From NCBI RefSeq assembly GCF_000319305.2, contig NZ_AMWJ02000002.1, forward strand, positions 2,308,001 through 2,372,000: 64,000 nt of DNA, read 5' to 3'. Below, in pieces: positions 37,324 to 45,696 of the stretch (its first letter is position 1; each line of letters opens with the position of its first letter). Below the pieces are notes generated by a model. The model was not told the origin of the DNA and did not search any database. It worked only from the letters and a program-made list of their open reading frames with translations. The position numbers and the translations under genes are program-made. Origin of the DNA: Pseudomonas bharatica CSV86. Its GTDB lineage: Bacteria; Pseudomonadota; Gammaproteobacteria; Pseudomonadales; Pseudomonadaceae.

Positions 37324-38225
37324 CCCTTTCCTTTGGTGCGGGTCTGGTTGGGCCCGCCGTTCTTTTCCAGATGCTCGATGATCATCCCGGCGACATCCTT
37401 GCCGGTGGTGACCTCGATGCCTTCCAGACCGGGTGACGAGTTCACCTCCATCACCAGCGGGCCGTGGTTGGAGCGCAGGATATCCACACCCGCCACGCTC
37501 AGGCCCATGACCTTGGCCGCACGAATGGCGGTCATGCGCTCTTCCGGGGTGACCTTGATCAGGCTGGCGGTGCCACCGCGGTGCAGGTTGGAGCGGAACT
37601 CCCCCGGCTTGGCCTGGCGCTTCATCGAGGCGATCACCTTGTCGCCGACCACGAAGCAGCGAATATCCGCGCCGCCGGCTTCCTTGATGTACTCCTGGAC
37701 CATGATGTTCTGCTTCAGGCCCATGAACGCCTCGATCACCGACTCGGCGGCCTTGGTGGTTTCGCACAGCACCACACCGATGCCCTGGGTGCCTTCCAGC
37801 ACCTTGATCACCAGCGGCGCGCCGTTGACCATCTGGATCAGGTCGGGAATATCGTCCGGCGAATGGGCGAAGCCGGTCACCGGCAGGCCGATGCCACGGC
37901 GCGACAGCAATTGCAGCGAGCGCAGCTTGTCCCGCGAGCGGGCGATGGCCACGGATTCGTTGAGCGGATACACGCCCATCATCTCGAACTGGCGCAGCAC
38001 CGCGCAGCCGTAGAAGGTCACCGAGGCGCCGATGCGCGGAATCACCGCATCGAAGCCTTCCAGTGGCTTGCCGCGATAGTGGATCTGCGGCTTGTGGCTG
38101 GCGATGTTCATGTAGGCACGCAAGGTATCGATCACAACCACTTCATGGCCCCGTTGCGTACCGGCCTCGACCAGACGACGGGTGGAATACAGACGCGGGT
38201 TACGCGACAGCACAGCGATCTTCAT
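37320..38225 (-). CDS. rimK: Ribosomal protein S6 modification protein RimK
   Basis: A 301-residue ATP-grasp ligase that adds glutamate residues to the C-terminus of ribosomal protein S6. Motifs are MKIAVLSRNPRLYSTRRLVEAG, VIPRIGASVTFYGCAVLRQFE, PLVIKVLEGTQGIGVVLCET, and the metal/ATP site GVDILRSNHGPLVMEVNSSPGLEGIE. ATG 38225 overlaps the stop of rimB, so the two are translated together. In Pseudomonas, RimK activity alters the ribosome and affects motility and host colonisation. Confidence 0.96.
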   Translation of the reverse strand: MKIAVLSRNPRLYSTRRLVEAGTQRGHEVVVIDTLRAYMNIASHKPQIHYRGKPLEGFDAVIPRIGASVTFYGCAVLRQFEMMGVYPLNESVAIARSRDKLRSLQLLSRRGIGLPVTGFAHSPDDIPDLIQMVNGAPLVIKVLEGTQGIGVVLCETTKAAESVIEAFMGLKQNIMVQEYIKEAGGADIRCFVVGDKVIASMKRQAKPGEFRSNLHRGGTASLIKVTPEERMTAIRAAKVMGLSVAGVDILRSNHGPLVMEVNSSPGLEGIEVTTGKDVAGMIIEHLEKNGGPNQTRTKGKG

Positions 38226-38704
38226 GCAGCACCTGTGGAAGGGGTAATGGTGGCCGGGAACGCCGGCTTGTCCTGTACATACTTGAGCCCTGGGTTGACC
38301 ACCAGTTGGCCGTGCACCAGGGCTTTGGAACCTAGAAGCAGCCGATAGCGCATGGCCTTGCGACAGGCCAGGGTGAACTCCACTTCCCAGACCCTGTCGC
38401 CGAGCGCAAGTGCCGTGCGAATGACGTAACGCACCTGGGCGTGGCCATTGGAGCTCTTGATGGTCTTCATCGCTACCAGCGGCGCTTCGCAGCGGCGGTG
38501 ACGCATTTGCACTACCGAACCCAGATGGGCGTTGAAGCGCACCCAGCGCTCACCATTGCGCGTGAACGGCTCGACCTCGGTGGCATGCAGGCTGGAGGTG
38601 CTGGCGCCGGTATCGATCTTGGCGCGCAGGCCGGCCAGGCCGAGGTCGGGCAAGGCCACCCACTCGCGCAAACCGATAACGCTCAGATGATCAAATGTCT
38701 TCAC
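38222..38704 (-). CDS. rimB: RimB-like retropepsin/ATP-dependent zinc protease family protein
   Basis: A 160-residue protein with the aspartic-protease-like motif LRAKIDTGASTSSLHA near the N-terminus. I use GTG 38704 (MKTFDHLSVIG); TTG 38713 is an alternative, neither with a strong ribosome site. In Pseudomonas the rimABK genes form one operon in which RimB counteracts or tunes S6 glutamylation by RimK. RimA is not seen here: upstream is the divergent hslR. Confidence 0.85.
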   Translation of the reverse strand: MKTFDHLSVIGLREWVALPDLGLAGLRAKIDTGASTSSLHATEVEPFTRNGERWVRFNAHLGSVVQMRHRRCEAPLVAMKTIKSSNGHAQVRYVIRTALALGDRVWEVEFTLACRKAMRYRLLLGSKALVHGQLVVNPGLKYVQDKPAFPATITPSTGAA

Positions 38705-38812
38705 GATGGGCAACCCGGGAAAATTCGGTGAACTGTAAGCAGGCAGCGGACTTTTTGCATCCGTCAGTTACGGTAGTACAGTTCCATGACCGCAATTCAA
38801 CGGAGCTGTGTC

Positions 38813-39211
38813 ATGGCTTATCAGGAAGACGACGACAAGGTTCGTCTGGACAAATGGCTCTGGGCCGCGCGTTTCTACAAGACCCGCGCCCTGGCCAAGG
38901 CCGCCATCGAGAGCGGCAAGGTGCACTGCCGTGGCGAGCGCTGCAAACCCGGCAAGGAGCCGCGTATCGGCGACGAGTTCGTCCTGCGTACCGGTTTCGA
39001 CGAGAAGACCGTGGTGGTCAAGGCGCTGTCCATCGTGCGCCGGGGCGCGCCGGAGGCACAGACGCTATACGAGGAAACCGCAGACAGCATCCGCCGCCGC
39101 GAACAGGCGGCGGAGCTGCGCAAGGCCGGCGCGCTGGGCGTGACCACCGATGGCCGGCCGACCAAGAAACAGCGTCGGCAGATCCATCAATTCCAGGGCA
39201 ATTACGACTGA
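38813..39211 (+). CDS. hslR: Ribosome-associated heat-shock protein 15 (HslR)
   Basis: A 132-residue protein with an N-terminal S4 RNA-binding domain: VRLDKWLWAARFYKTRALAKA, then IESGKVHCRGERCKPGKE. The C-terminus is basic (PTKKQRRQIHQFQGNYD). Hsp15 rescues 50S subunits with a blocked nascent chain. The start is ATG 38813 behind CGGAGC; ATG 38786 upstream has no ribosome site. Its end overlaps the convergent phosphatase gene by ten bases. Confidence 0.93.
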   Translation: MAYQEDDDKVRLDKWLWAARFYKTRALAKAAIESGKVHCRGERCKPGKEPRIGDEFVLRTGFDEKTVVVKALSIVRRGAPEAQTLYEETADSIRRREQAAELRKAGALGVTTDGRPTKKQRRQIHQFQGNYD

Positions 39212-40005
39212 CCGCTGACCACGCTCAATTGCCGGATCACCGGCAGGCGGGTGGCGAAGGCGAACAACGGCGCGGTCCAGCGCATCAGCGCGGCGCTGGC
39301 CCTTGCAGCCAGTGGCGTGAAGCAGCTCCAGCCGAGTGCCAGCACGGCCATCAGCAAGCCACCGATGTAATCGTCCTGGCCCCAGTGAGCCCCCGCGACC
39401 AGGCGCGGCAGCATGAACAGCACGGCCAGGCCCCAGACCACCAGGTTCTGCCAGAGCCCCCGGGTAAACAGGGTCATGAACAGCGCCCAGACCAGCAGGA
39501 CCGAGGCGTGGTCACCCGGGAAACTCTTGCTGGAACGGTCCTTCAGTTCCCAGGTGGCTTCCAGGTGCGGGTAGAAATCGCTGAGGCGAATGGCATCCTC
39601 GAACACCATGGACGGGCTGTGATGCTGCCAGCCGGCAGCGTCCACCCACTTGGAAAACAGCGCGCGAACCACCACTAAGAGCAGCAGCGTGACGAAGAAG
39701 CCGAAGAAGGCTTCGCGCACCTGGTGCGCCTTGAACACCCAATTGCCACGGATCAGCACGGCCAGCAGGATCAGGCCGACGACGATATCGAAGGGACGCA
39801 GGCTGCCGAGGGTCCAGATATAACGCCAGGCGGCGTTGTCGGCCAGCGGTGCATTGAGGCTGTGGAACAGCCACTCGTCGAAAGTCAGGCAGAGGATCTG
39901 GCCAAAAGGCCATAACCAGAAACACAGTAGCGCAATGGGTAGCAGCGTACAGGCTGCCAATGGGCCCCAGGACCACCTCGCTTGGAACAGTGGTCGATTG
40001 TCCAT
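39202..40005 (-). CDS. PAP2-family membrane phosphatase/phosphotransferase
   Basis: A 267-residue inner-membrane protein with about six hydrophobic segments. The three-part PAP2 signature is present: KDRSSKSFPGDHASVLLVWA (second motif) and RLVAGAHWGQDDYIGG (third motif, with H and D). The layout resembles LpxT-like lipid A phosphotransferases that use undecaprenyl pyrophosphate, but phosphatidic acid or undecaprenyl pyrophosphate phosphatase activity is equally possible. It converges on hslR and is divergent from hslO. Confidence 0.85.
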   Translation of the reverse strand: MDNRPLFQARWSWGPLAACTLLPIALLCFWLWPFGQILCLTFDEWLFHSLNAPLADNAAWRYIWTLGSLRPFDIVVGLILLAVLIRGNWVFKAHQVREAFFGFFVTLLLLVVVRALFSKWVDAAGWQHHSPSMVFEDAIRLSDFYPHLEATWELKDRSSKSFPGDHASVLLVWALFMTLFTRGLWQNLVVWGLAVLFMLPRLVAGAHWGQDDYIGGLLMAVLALGWSCFTPLAARASAALMRWTAPLFAFATRLPVIRQLSVVSGQS

Positions 40006-40114
40006 AAGATACCTCTCCAGAAAATTGCCATGCGAGCACCTTCAGGGTGCTCTGCCATAGGGGTTTCGAAACCCTTGTAATTATCTTGTCACATTTACAG
40101 ACAGCAGATTCCCA

Positions 40115-41017
40115 ATGAGCGACGTGCCGGATACAGACTTCACCCAACGCTTCATCTTCGACGAGCGCGACGTGCGCGGCGAACTCGTCAGCCTTGAAAC
40201 CAGCTACGCCCGGGTGCTGGAAAAGCACCCCTACCCGCAACCGGTCGCACAACTGCTCGGCGAACTGATGGCCGCCGCCGCGCTGCTGGTCGGTACCCTC
40301 AAGTTCGATGGACTGCTGATCCTCCAGGCGCGTTCCGATGGTCCGGTGCCGTTGCTGATGGTCGAGTGCTCCAGCGAGCGCGAGATCCGCGGTATCGCCC
40401 GCTATGACGGCGACGCGCTCGGTGTTGACGCCGGCTTGCGCGAGCTGATGCCCAACGGGGTACTGGCGCTGACCATCGATCCGCACCACGGCAAGCGCTA
40501 CCAGGGCGTCGTCGAACTGGACGGCGCCGACCTGGCCGAGTCCTTCACCAACTACTTCGTCATGTCCGAGCAGCTGGGCACCCGGTTCTGGCTCAGCGCC
40601 GACGGCCAGCGCGCCCGTGGCATGCTGCTGCAGCAACTGCCGGTGGACCGCCAGCCGGATGCCGATGAGCGCGCCGACAGCTGGGCCCACGTTTCGGCGA
40701 TCGCCAACACCCTCAGCCGCGACGAGCAACTCGGCCTGGACAGCGAAACCCTGCTACATCGCCTGTACCACGAAGATGCCGTGCGCCTGTTCGATATCCA
40801 GCCGCTGCAATTCCGTTGCAGTTGCTCGCGAGAGCGTTCCGGTAACGCGCTAGTCAGCCTCGGGCTCGAGGACGCCCGCGAGCTGCTGGTGGAACATGGC
40901 GGCGAGATCGAGGTCGATTGCCAGTTCTGCAACGAGCGCTATCGCTTCGATACGGCGGATGTGGAGCAGCTGTTCGCTGGAGGCGGCGTGGACTCGCCGT
41001 CAGATACTCGTCACTGA
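40115..41017 (+). CDS. hslO: Redox-regulated chaperone Hsp33
   Basis: A 300-residue chaperone activated by oxidation. The four zinc-binding cysteines are in RCSCSRE and DCQFCNERY at the C-terminus. The N-terminal substrate domain begins DFTQRFIFDERDVRGELV and includes LGELMAAAALLVGTLKFDG. The Zn form is inactive; disulfide bonding exposes the client-binding surface. It is the gene immediately before pckA, with 180 bp between. Confidence 0.96.
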   Translation: MSDVPDTDFTQRFIFDERDVRGELVSLETSYARVLEKHPYPQPVAQLLGELMAAAALLVGTLKFDGLLILQARSDGPVPLLMVECSSEREIRGIARYDGDALGVDAGLRELMPNGVLALTIDPHHGKRYQGVVELDGADLAESFTNYFVMSEQLGTRFWLSADGQRARGMLLQQLPVDRQPDADERADSWAHVSAIANTLSRDEQLGLDSETLLHRLYHEDAVRLFDIQPLQFRCSCSRERSGNALVSLGLEDARELLVEHGGEIEVDCQFCNERYRFDTADVEQLFAGGGVDSPSDTRH

Positions 41018-41197
41018 AACGTTTCTGCTCAGGGAATTCTCCTGTCGAATGCGCTTAAGAAGCAGTTCTGACAGGAGGGCCCTACTTTTTTTGGGCGTTT
41101 CTGGCATAATCCGGCCACTTTTTTCGCTGTAGTAGTTCGTAAAGATCTACTACAAATCGTTTGGAGCACTCGGCCACCGGGCCGGATGGGGAATCTC

Positions 41198-42739
41198 ATG
41201 ACGCAAGCCAACAACGCCGTGTTCACCGATCTGAGCGTCGACGAGCTGGTAAAAGAAGCACTGAAACGCGGTGAAGGCGAGCTGGCCGACACCGGCGCGC
41301 TGGTCGTGAAAACCGGTCACCGTACCGGTCGTTCGCCGGTCGACCGTTTCATCGTCGAAGAGCCGAGCACCCAGGACGCCATCGCCTGGGGCCCGATCAA
41401 CCGCAAATTCCCCGCCGACAAGTTCGACGCCCTGTGGGCCCGTGTCGAGGCGTTCAACAATGCCCAGGAACACTTCGTTTCCCACGTTCACGTAGGTGCA
41501 GCCGAAGAGCACTACCTGGCCGTCAAGATGACCACCCAGACTGCCTGGCAGAACCTGTTCGGTCGTTGCCTGTTCATCAACCCGGCCCAGTACAACCCGG
41601 CTGGCCGCGAAGAGTGGCAAGTGCTGAACGTCGCCAACTTCGAGTGCGTGCCAGAGCGTGACGGCACCAACTCCGATGGTTGCGTGATCCTCAACTTCGC
41701 CCAGAAGAAAGTCCTGATCGCGGGCATGCGCTACGCCGGCGAAATGAAGAAAGCCATGTTCTCGGTGCAGAACTTCCTGCTGCCGGCCGCCGACGTACTG
41801 CCAATGCACTGCGCCGCCAACATCGGTGAAGAAGGCGACGTGACCCTGTTCTTCGGTCTGTCCGGCACCGGCAAGACCACCCTGTCGGCCGACGAAAGCC
41901 GTTACCTGATCGGTGACGACGAGCACGGCTGGGGCGAAGGCGTTGTCTTCAATATCGAAGGCGGCTGCTACGCCAAGTGCATCGACCTGTCCGAGAAGAA
42001 CGAGCCGGTGATCTGGAAAGCCATCAAGCACGGCGCAGTGCTGGAAAACGTCGTCCTCGACGACGCCAAGCACGCCGACTACGCCGATGGCAGCCTGACC
42101 CAGAACAGCCGTGCCGCGTACCCGCTGGAGCACGTCGAGAAGCGTTCCGAGAAGAACCTGGGCGGCGAGCCCAACGCGGTCATCTTCCTGACCTGCGACC
42201 TGACCGGCGTCCTGCCGCCAGTGTCGATCCTGAACAACGAGCAGGCGGCCTACCACTTCCTGTCCGGCTACACCGCGCTGGTCGGCTCCACCGAAATGGG
42301 TTCGGGCGGCGGCATCAAGTCGACCTTCTCCACCTGCTTCGGCGCGCCGTTCTTCCCGCGTCCGGCCGGCGAATACGCCGAACTGCTGATCAAGCGCATC
42401 AAGGGCTTTGGCTCCAAGGTGTACCTGGTCAACACTGGCTGGACCGGTGGTGGCTACGGCGTCGGCAAGCGCTTCAGCATTCCGACCACCCGTGCGGTGA
42501 TCGCTGCGATCCAGAGCGGCGCGCTGATCGGTGCCGAGACCGAGCACCTGGACATCATCAACCTGGACGTGCCGAAGGCTGTTCCGGGCGTCGATACCGA
42601 ACTGCTGAACCCGCGCAACACCTGGGCCGACAAGGCCGCCTACGACGAAGCAGCCAAAGGCCTGGCCTCGCTGTTCATCGAAAACTTCAAGAAGTTCGAA
42701 GTTTCCGACGCGATCAAAGCTGCTGGTCCGCAGCTGTAA
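41198..42739 (+). CDS. pckA: Phosphoenolpyruvate carboxykinase (ATP)
   Basis: A 513-residue gluconeogenic enzyme that converts oxaloacetate and ATP to PEP, CO2 and ADP. Motifs are RTGRSPVDRFIV, the kinase-1a P-loop FFGLSGTGKTTLSADE, LIGDDEHGW and GSTEMGSGGGIKSTFS. The start is ATG 41198 behind GGGGA; ATG 41186 is a weaker choice. A degenerate copy of the last part of this gene and its terminator lies at 42998-43180. Confidence 0.97.
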   Translation: MTQANNAVFTDLSVDELVKEALKRGEGELADTGALVVKTGHRTGRSPVDRFIVEEPSTQDAIAWGPINRKFPADKFDALWARVEAFNNAQEHFVSHVHVGAAEEHYLAVKMTTQTAWQNLFGRCLFINPAQYNPAGREEWQVLNVANFECVPERDGTNSDGCVILNFAQKKVLIAGMRYAGEMKKAMFSVQNFLLPAADVLPMHCAANIGEEGDVTLFFGLSGTGKTTLSADESRYLIGDDEHGWGEGVVFNIEGGCYAKCIDLSEKNEPVIWKAIKHGAVLENVVLDDAKHADYADGSLTQNSRAAYPLEHVEKRSEKNLGGEPNAVIFLTCDLTGVLPPVSILNNEQAAYHFLSGYTALVGSTEMGSGGGIKSTFSTCFGAPFFPRPAGEYAELLIKRIKGFGSKVYLVNTGWTGGGYGVGKRFSIPTTRAVIAAIQSGALIGAETEHLDIINLDVPKAVPGVDTELLNPRNTWADKAAYDEAAKGLASLFIENFKKFEVSDAIKAAGPQL

Positions 42740-42757
42740 GCTGACAGGCGCTGTACA

Positions 42758-42791
42758 AAAAGCCCCGGTTCGGAAGAGCCGGGGCTTTTTT
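42758..42791 (+). terminator. Terminator of pckA
   Basis: AAAAGCCCCGG, TTCGGAAGAG loop and CCGGGGCTTTTTT. A nearly identical structure recurs 388 bp downstream after the pckA remnant. Confidence 0.92.
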
Positions 42792-42997
42792 GTGGGCGTC
42801 TACAAGAGCCAAACAACGCTCGGTCAACAGTGGGGGCGGGTTCACCCGCGATTACGTCGGTGAATTCACCGCCACTATCGCTGGCAAGCCCACAGGGTTC
42901 TGCGGCGTTTGCAAGATTCCGGCGCGGCTCGGTCAACTGTGGAAGCTGACTTGTCGGACCGCCGCACCGCAGCGATTGCTATGGTGGGTTCACTACC

Positions 42998-43180
42998 GGT
43001 GATCGCAGCGATCCAGAGCGGTGCGCTGATCGGTGCCGCGGCCGAGCACCTGGGCCGCCTGTTCATCGAGAACTTCAAGAAATTCGAAGTTTCCGAGGCG
43101 ATCAAGGCTGCCGGTCCTCAGCTGTAAGCTGACTGGCGCTGTGCGAAAAGCCCCGGTTCGAAAGAGCCGGGGCTTTTTTG
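42998..43180 (+). pseudogene. Decayed duplicate of the pckA 3' end with its terminator
   Basis: From 42998 the DNA again encodes IAAIQSGALIGA, then AEHL, and after an internal deletion LFIENFKKFEVS and AIKAAGPQL with stop at 43125-43127. Relative to pckA, 120 bp (42551-42670) are replaced by six. The similarity runs on through TAAGCTGAC and a copy of the terminator hairpin (43146-43180). The N-terminal four fifths of the gene are missing. It is a partial tandem duplication or a leftover of recombination between two related pckA alleles. The sequence between the copies (42792-42997) holds a degenerate REP half at about 42868-42898 and no gene. Confidence 0.85.
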
Positions 43181-43184
43181 TGGG

Positions 43185-43529
43185 CTAGACCAACAGGTTT
43201 TTGACTGCGGTCAGCAATGCCTCTGAGGTGACTGGTTTGAGAAGCGCCTTGTTGGCGTCTGACTTTCTTGCGTCCGCCTGTCGACCTTCGGAAAACAAAA
43301 ATATACTCGGCATAGAGCTATGGGCCTTTCTGAAGTTATATAGAGTGTCCACCGCACTCATGCCAAACAGCTCCGAATCAACAATGACGAGGTCATACTT
43401 TTTCTTCAAGGCCTCTCGAAGTCCTTGAGCCCCATTGCTGAACGTAGCTATCTCAAACTCATTCTGTAGTGCGCCGACAATAAAATGTCGCATGCTCTGC
43501 TGGTCCATGATTATCAGGATCCTTTTCAT
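43185..43529 (-). CDS. Single-domain response regulator (receiver only), RR1
   Basis: A 114-residue CheY-like receiver with no output domain. The phospho-Asp is in YDLVIVDSELFGM, the Ser/Thr switch in SIFLFSEG and the Lys in ALLKPVTSEALL. The acidic pair is reduced to one Asp (LIIMDQQ). GGAGG precedes ATG 43529. It is the last of three related small receivers on the minus strand within 2 kb; a short shared repeat lies about 85 bp upstream. The partner kinase is unknown. Confidence 0.85.
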   Translation of the reverse strand: MKRILIIMDQQSMRHFIVGALQNEFEIATFSNGAQGLREALKKKYDLVIVDSELFGMSAVDTLYNFRKAHSSMPSIFLFSEGRQADARKSDANKALLKPVTSEALLTAVKNLLV

Positions 43530-43613
43530 CTGGCGGCCTCCACGTATCTATCCGTTAAGTGAATTCCGGACGTGAACTTCCATTGCCTCGATTGGGCACC
43601 CGAACGCTGGTAT

Positions 43614-43650
43614 GGACAACAGGCATTTTTATCAGGTGCCGACCAGTGGT
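43614..43650 (-). repeat. Island repeat, copy A (upstream of RR1)
   Basis: On the minus strand this copy reads GGCACCTGATAAAAATGCC followed by TGTTGTCC. It matches copies at 44301-44327 and 45131-45167 in the same orientation. Each copy stands 60-90 bp upstream of a start codon, so a shared promoter or regulator site is possible. Confidence 0.75.
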
Positions 43651-43693
43651 AGTGGGCTCATCGAGCCGCCGAAATGCCGCGATCACATCGGTG

Positions 43694-43731
43694 AATTCAC
43701 CACCGCTATCGCTGGCAAGCCAGCTCCCACA
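43694..43731. repeat. Single REP element
   Basis: One copy of the REP core (CGCTGGCAAGCCAGCTCCCAC) between the unknown 149-residue gene and RR1, in a variant flanked by TCGGTGAATTCACC that also occurs near 42858. Confidence 0.8.
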
Positions 43732-43785
43732 GGGTCCGCGTCGTTCGCTGGAGATCCGCTTACCGGGGGCTTGTCCATTCACACT

Positions 43786-44235
43786 TCAAAGCGTCTCGAT
43801 AACAAAATCATCGAATGCAACGAACGCCCCCGGCCCGCCGGCAACCGACACCTTGATCACCTTGATGGGCGCCGCCGCGCTGCTGCAGACCACCGGCACT
43901 AGCGACTTCGCCGGCAACTTCGCACTGCCCAGCTGCTTGCCGCCCGCATCGTAGAATCGGCAGGGGTCGCCCGCCGTGGTGCGGTAGTTGACGAAGCCAA
44001 TACTGGTAACGCTGTCACTCTTGAGCGTAATGGTAAGTTCGTCGTACTCGCCCATATGGCTGCCCCAGGCGTATTTGACCCAGATACCCTTGTTGATCTC
44101 GGTGAGTGGATCCTTCACGGCTGCGAGCGTCGTGCCGGTATTCGAGGGCACGTCAAGGATAAAATGCGGGCGTTCGATTCTGGTGCCATGGTTCTTTACG
44201 GCCAGGTCTTCGAAATCGTCTGTGAGAGTAGCCAC
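43786..44235 (-). CDS. Unknown 149-residue protein, probably beta-rich
   Basis: I use GTG 44235, which has a perfect AGGAGG eight bases upstream; the open frame before it lacks such a site. The product begins MATLTDDFEDLAVKNHGTRIERPHFILD and ends GAFVAFDDFVIETL, with alternating hydrophobic strands throughout, suggesting a jelly-roll or carbohydrate-binding-like sandwich. No signal peptide or membrane segment is present. There are two Cys residues. I recognise no family. It is flanked by small receiver genes on the same strand and has its own copy of the island repeat about 65 bp upstream. Confidence 0.65.
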   Translation of the reverse strand: MATLTDDFEDLAVKNHGTRIERPHFILDVPSNTGTTLAAVKDPLTEINKGIWVKYAWGSHMGEYDELTITLKSDSVTSIGFVNYRTTAGDPCRFYDAGGKQLGSAKLPAKSLVPVVCSSAAAPIKVIKVSVAGGPGAFVAFDDFVIETL

Positions 44236-44300
44236 GGATCGTTCCTCCTCATGAGCCGACGAGATGTCGGTGCAACCATTGGAAGAGCATCGGGCAACCG

Positions 44301-44327
44301 GCACAACTGGCATTTTTATCAGGTGGC
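44301..44327 (-). repeat. Island repeat, copy B (upstream of the unknown 149-residue gene)
   Basis: The core CACCTGATAAAAATGCCAG is shared with copies A and C; the copy is shorter, ending at CGCCACC. It begins 13 bp after the RR2 stop codon. Confidence 0.75.
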
Positions 44328-44339
44328 GTAGTGCAAGTT

Positions 44340-44678
44340 TCACAAACGGTTGATTTGCTTGTGGATCGCGGCGAGAAGTTCACAGGGCAAAAATGGTCTC
44401 GCCAACACTCCGCCGGCTCCGCTGGCCCGAGCCATCTGTTCTTCGCTGAGGTCGACCAACAACAGGCTTGCCGAGGGATAAAAGCAACTGACCAGTTCCC
44501 GATAGTTGGAGCGCAAGTGCAGGTCGGCGACGACCAGCTCGTATCGGTTCAACTTCAGCAGTTTCAGTGCGCCCTGAAGGTCATGAGCCTGCGTCGCCTG
44601 GAAGTGACTGTCCATCAGGCAGGTCATGGTGAAGGGGGTGGTTGCCTGGCTGTCGCTGAATAGCAGGACCGTGTTCAT
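44340..44678 (-). CDS. Degenerate receiver-domain protein, RR2
   Basis: A 112-residue receiver-like protein beginning at ATG 44678 behind AAAGGAG. A likely phospho-Asp remains in LVVADLHLRS, but the conserved Lys is Arg (VLARPFLP) and the Ser/Thr switch is absent (LLLVDLSEEQ). It may therefore be a pseudo-receiver acting through binding. It starts 52 bp after the end of the frameshifted RR3 and is probably cotranscribed with it. Confidence 0.7.
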   Translation of the reverse strand: MNTVLLFSDSQATTPFTMTCLMDSHFQATQAHDLQGALKLLKLNRYELVVADLHLRSNYRELVSCFYPSASLLLVDLSEEQMARASGAGGVLARPFLPCELLAAIHKQINRL

Positions 44679-44729
44679 GCCGGAACTCCTTTCCGTACCT
44701 CTAAAGCTGCCGCCAGGCATCCGCTTCGG

Positions 44730-45072
44730 CTAAAGCAACGTTCTAACCACAGCCAGCACTTCTTCCGGGGTAACGGGTTTTACGAGTACCTTGTCTGCGC
44801 CCGCCCCTACTGAGTCCGCATTTTGCTCCGGCTCAGTGAGCAAAATAATCGGTGGGCGGTCATGGCGATATTGAAATTCATACAGCACCCTTATGGGGGG
44901 CTGCCGAGGGGCCCGAATCTACGATGACAAGATCGGGCCTGATAGTAGTAAATGCTTGAAACGCCCATGTCTCATTACTCACCGCCGTAACTTCAAACTC
45001 CTGGTTAAGCCCTATTTCGAGCAATGTGCGCGTGGATAGCGTTCTGGAAAGCAGCAGAATTTTCTTGGCCAT
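44730..45072 (-). pseudogene. Receiver-domain gene RR3 interrupted by a frameshift
   Basis: The first frame starts at ATG 45072 (MAKKILLLSRTLS) and contains the phospho-Asp region PDLVIVDSG, but ends at TGA 44878. The next frame continues the same domain (PPIILLTEPEQNADSVGAGA, then DKVLVKPVTPEEVLAVVRTLL) to TAG 44730. The frames meet at a six-G run (44895-44900, C6 on the coding strand); five would restore a 113-residue receiver. The acidic pair is missing (LLSRTL). It may be a real mutation, a phase-variable tract or a sequencing error. Confidence 0.75.
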
Positions 45073-45130
45073 GGTGGATGCTCTCCGATCTTGTTCTCGA
45101 TGCCTCAATAGAACGCCAGCCTTACCCAAT

Positions 45131-45167
45131 GGACAACTGGCATTTTTGTCAGGTGCCGACCAGCGGT
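45131..45167 (-). repeat. Island repeat, copy C (upstream of RR3)
   Basis: On the minus strand it reads GGTCGGCACCTGACAAAAATG then CCAGTTGTCC, one base different from copy A in the core. It is about 60 bp upstream of RR3 and about 100 bp upstream of the oppositely oriented thioesterase gene. Confidence 0.75.
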
Positions 45168-45265
45168 TCGAGGGCCCGAGATGCCTCGCTCCTGCACGGG
45201 CCGCTTCGCGCTGGCGATCCGCAGCAAAATCCCTCAGCATCGCCTTTCATTTTCCGGAGGCCACC

Positions 45266-45690
45266 ATGTCCGAAGACCTGCAGATCGATCACTTCCCCAC
45301 GCCGGCTTCATCTCCACCCGCTGGCAGGACGCGGACCTCAACGGCCAGATCACCAGCGCGGCGGTGTATGGCTTTTTCGATACGGTGATCCAGTCGTGGC
45401 TTGCCAGCCATGGCCAGATCGATCCGCAGGAAGGCGAGGTGGTGGCGTTCGTGGTGAGTTCGTCCTGCGATTTCTACGCCTCGGCAGCCTTCACCGATAT
45501 GTTGCAGGTGGGCCTGCGGGTCGAGCGCTTCGCCGGGAGCACGGTGGAGTACGAGGCGGCACTGTTCGACATGAGCGGCAAGCAGCTGCATGCCCTGGGC
45601 CGGGTGGTGCAGGTGTTCATCGAGCGCAATACCGGCAAGCCGGCCACCTTCCCGCAGCACCTGGAGGCGGCACTGTCGGCCCTGACCTGA
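45266..45690 (+). pseudogene. Hotdog acyl-CoA thioesterase gene with an N-terminal frameshift
   Basis: ATG 45266 has GGAGG seven bases upstream and encodes MSEDLQIDHFP. The conserved thioesterase body (AGFISTRWQDADLNGQITSAAVYGF, then FDTVIQSWLASHG, ending HLEAALSALT) is in another frame. Adding one C to the four-C run at 45295-45298 would join them into a 141-residue protein of the 4-hydroxybenzoyl-CoA thioesterase-like class. As written, no intact product starts from the good ribosome site. Mutation and sequencing error cannot be told apart here. Confidence 0.75.
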
Positions 45691-45696
45691 CAGCGC

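Noticed and set aside
43614..45167. The island repeat as a sigma-54 promoter (GG/GC elements)
   Set aside because: The distance between GGCAC and ATGCC does not match the fixed -24/-12 spacing.
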